This document shows, one piece after another, positions 29,175 to 29,259 of a DNA stretch of 29,259 nt (positions are counted from its first letter, which is position 1; the number at the start of each line of letters is the position of its first letter). Source of the DNA: a virus. The translations under genes and the position numbers were made by a program. A model generated the notes under the pieces. It searched no databases. It saw nothing but the letters and a program-made list of their open reading frames with translations, and was not told where the DNA came from. The stretch lies in the IMG/VR virus record IMGVR_UViG_3300044625_001350, positions 1 through 29,259 of that record. One strand, given 5' to 3'.

Positions 29175-29259
29175 CAGGAGTAAACCCCGCCGATTTTCAT
29201 CTCATTAGGATTGATTGGATATACTACACCAGTAGCTGGATACACAATGCCCCAATCTA
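29174..29259 (-). CDS. Hypothetical protein, partial (N-terminus beyond right edge)
   Basis: The last 27 codons of a minus-strand gene that enters from the right edge and ends at TGA 29176-29174. The visible C-terminus reads DWGIVYPATGVVYPINPN followed by EMKIGGVYS, a beta-strand-like tail with two similar VYP segments. The stop overlaps the ATG of the next minus-strand gene by one base, so both belong to one leftward operon. Too little remains to assign a function. Confidence 0.5.
   Translation of the reverse strand, partial: DWGIVYPATGVVYPINPNEMKIGGVYS

Overview
The window is almost entirely a tailed-phage genome segment (free phage or prophage) with a lambda-like siphovirus structural module. 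I see no host housekeeping gene, integrase, rRNA or tRNA. The DNA is fairly GC-rich with AT-richer patches inside several genes. The host is not stated by the sequence. A cyanobacterial host is a tentative inference from two points: a short tail-fibre domain of a kind I associate with cyanophage and other aquatic-phage fibres, and a cyclooxygenase-like haem peroxidase of a type known from cyanobacteria and other bacteria.

Layout: (1) 1-655, two overlapping minus-strand genes of unknown function, the second running off the left edge. (2) 656-1025, a divergent intergenic region with small inverted repeats. (3) 1026-4970, an early/replication block: a 48-aa ribbon-helix-helix-like protein, a hypothetical protein, an 876-aa primase-helicase, then a non-coding region packed with 8-bp iteron-like repeats (candidate origin), a tiny ORF and a PD-(D/E)XK nuclease-like protein. 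(4) 4971-13575, packaging and head: GpZ-like virion protein, a repeat-containing gap (candidate packaging site), TerS, TerL (GpA family), DUF6148-like protein, portal, S49 protease/scaffold, decoration protein, major capsid protein and connectors. (5) 13579-19508, an atypical insert between head connectors and tail terminator: tail fibre, Gly-rich protein, fibre-assembly-like protein, small membrane proteins and a full-length cyclooxygenase-like haem peroxidase. (6) 19505-28828, tail: terminator, small Pro-rich ORF, tube, G/T chaperones joined by a lambda-type -1 frameshift site, tape measure, tip proteins and a LamG-like protein. (7) 28833-29259, minus-strand genes converging on the late operon; one is cut by the right edge.

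All genes from 1026 to 28828 are on the plus strand. Most junctions overlap by 1-8 nt or have tiny gaps, so the region looks like one or a few translationally coupled operons. The peroxidase gene starts inside the stop codon of the gene before it, so it is an integrated part of the phage operon. No endolysin is recognisable in the window. The most interesting items are the phage-borne cyclooxygenase-like enzyme, the iteron array behind the primase-helicase, and the conserved G GGA AAG frameshift site.
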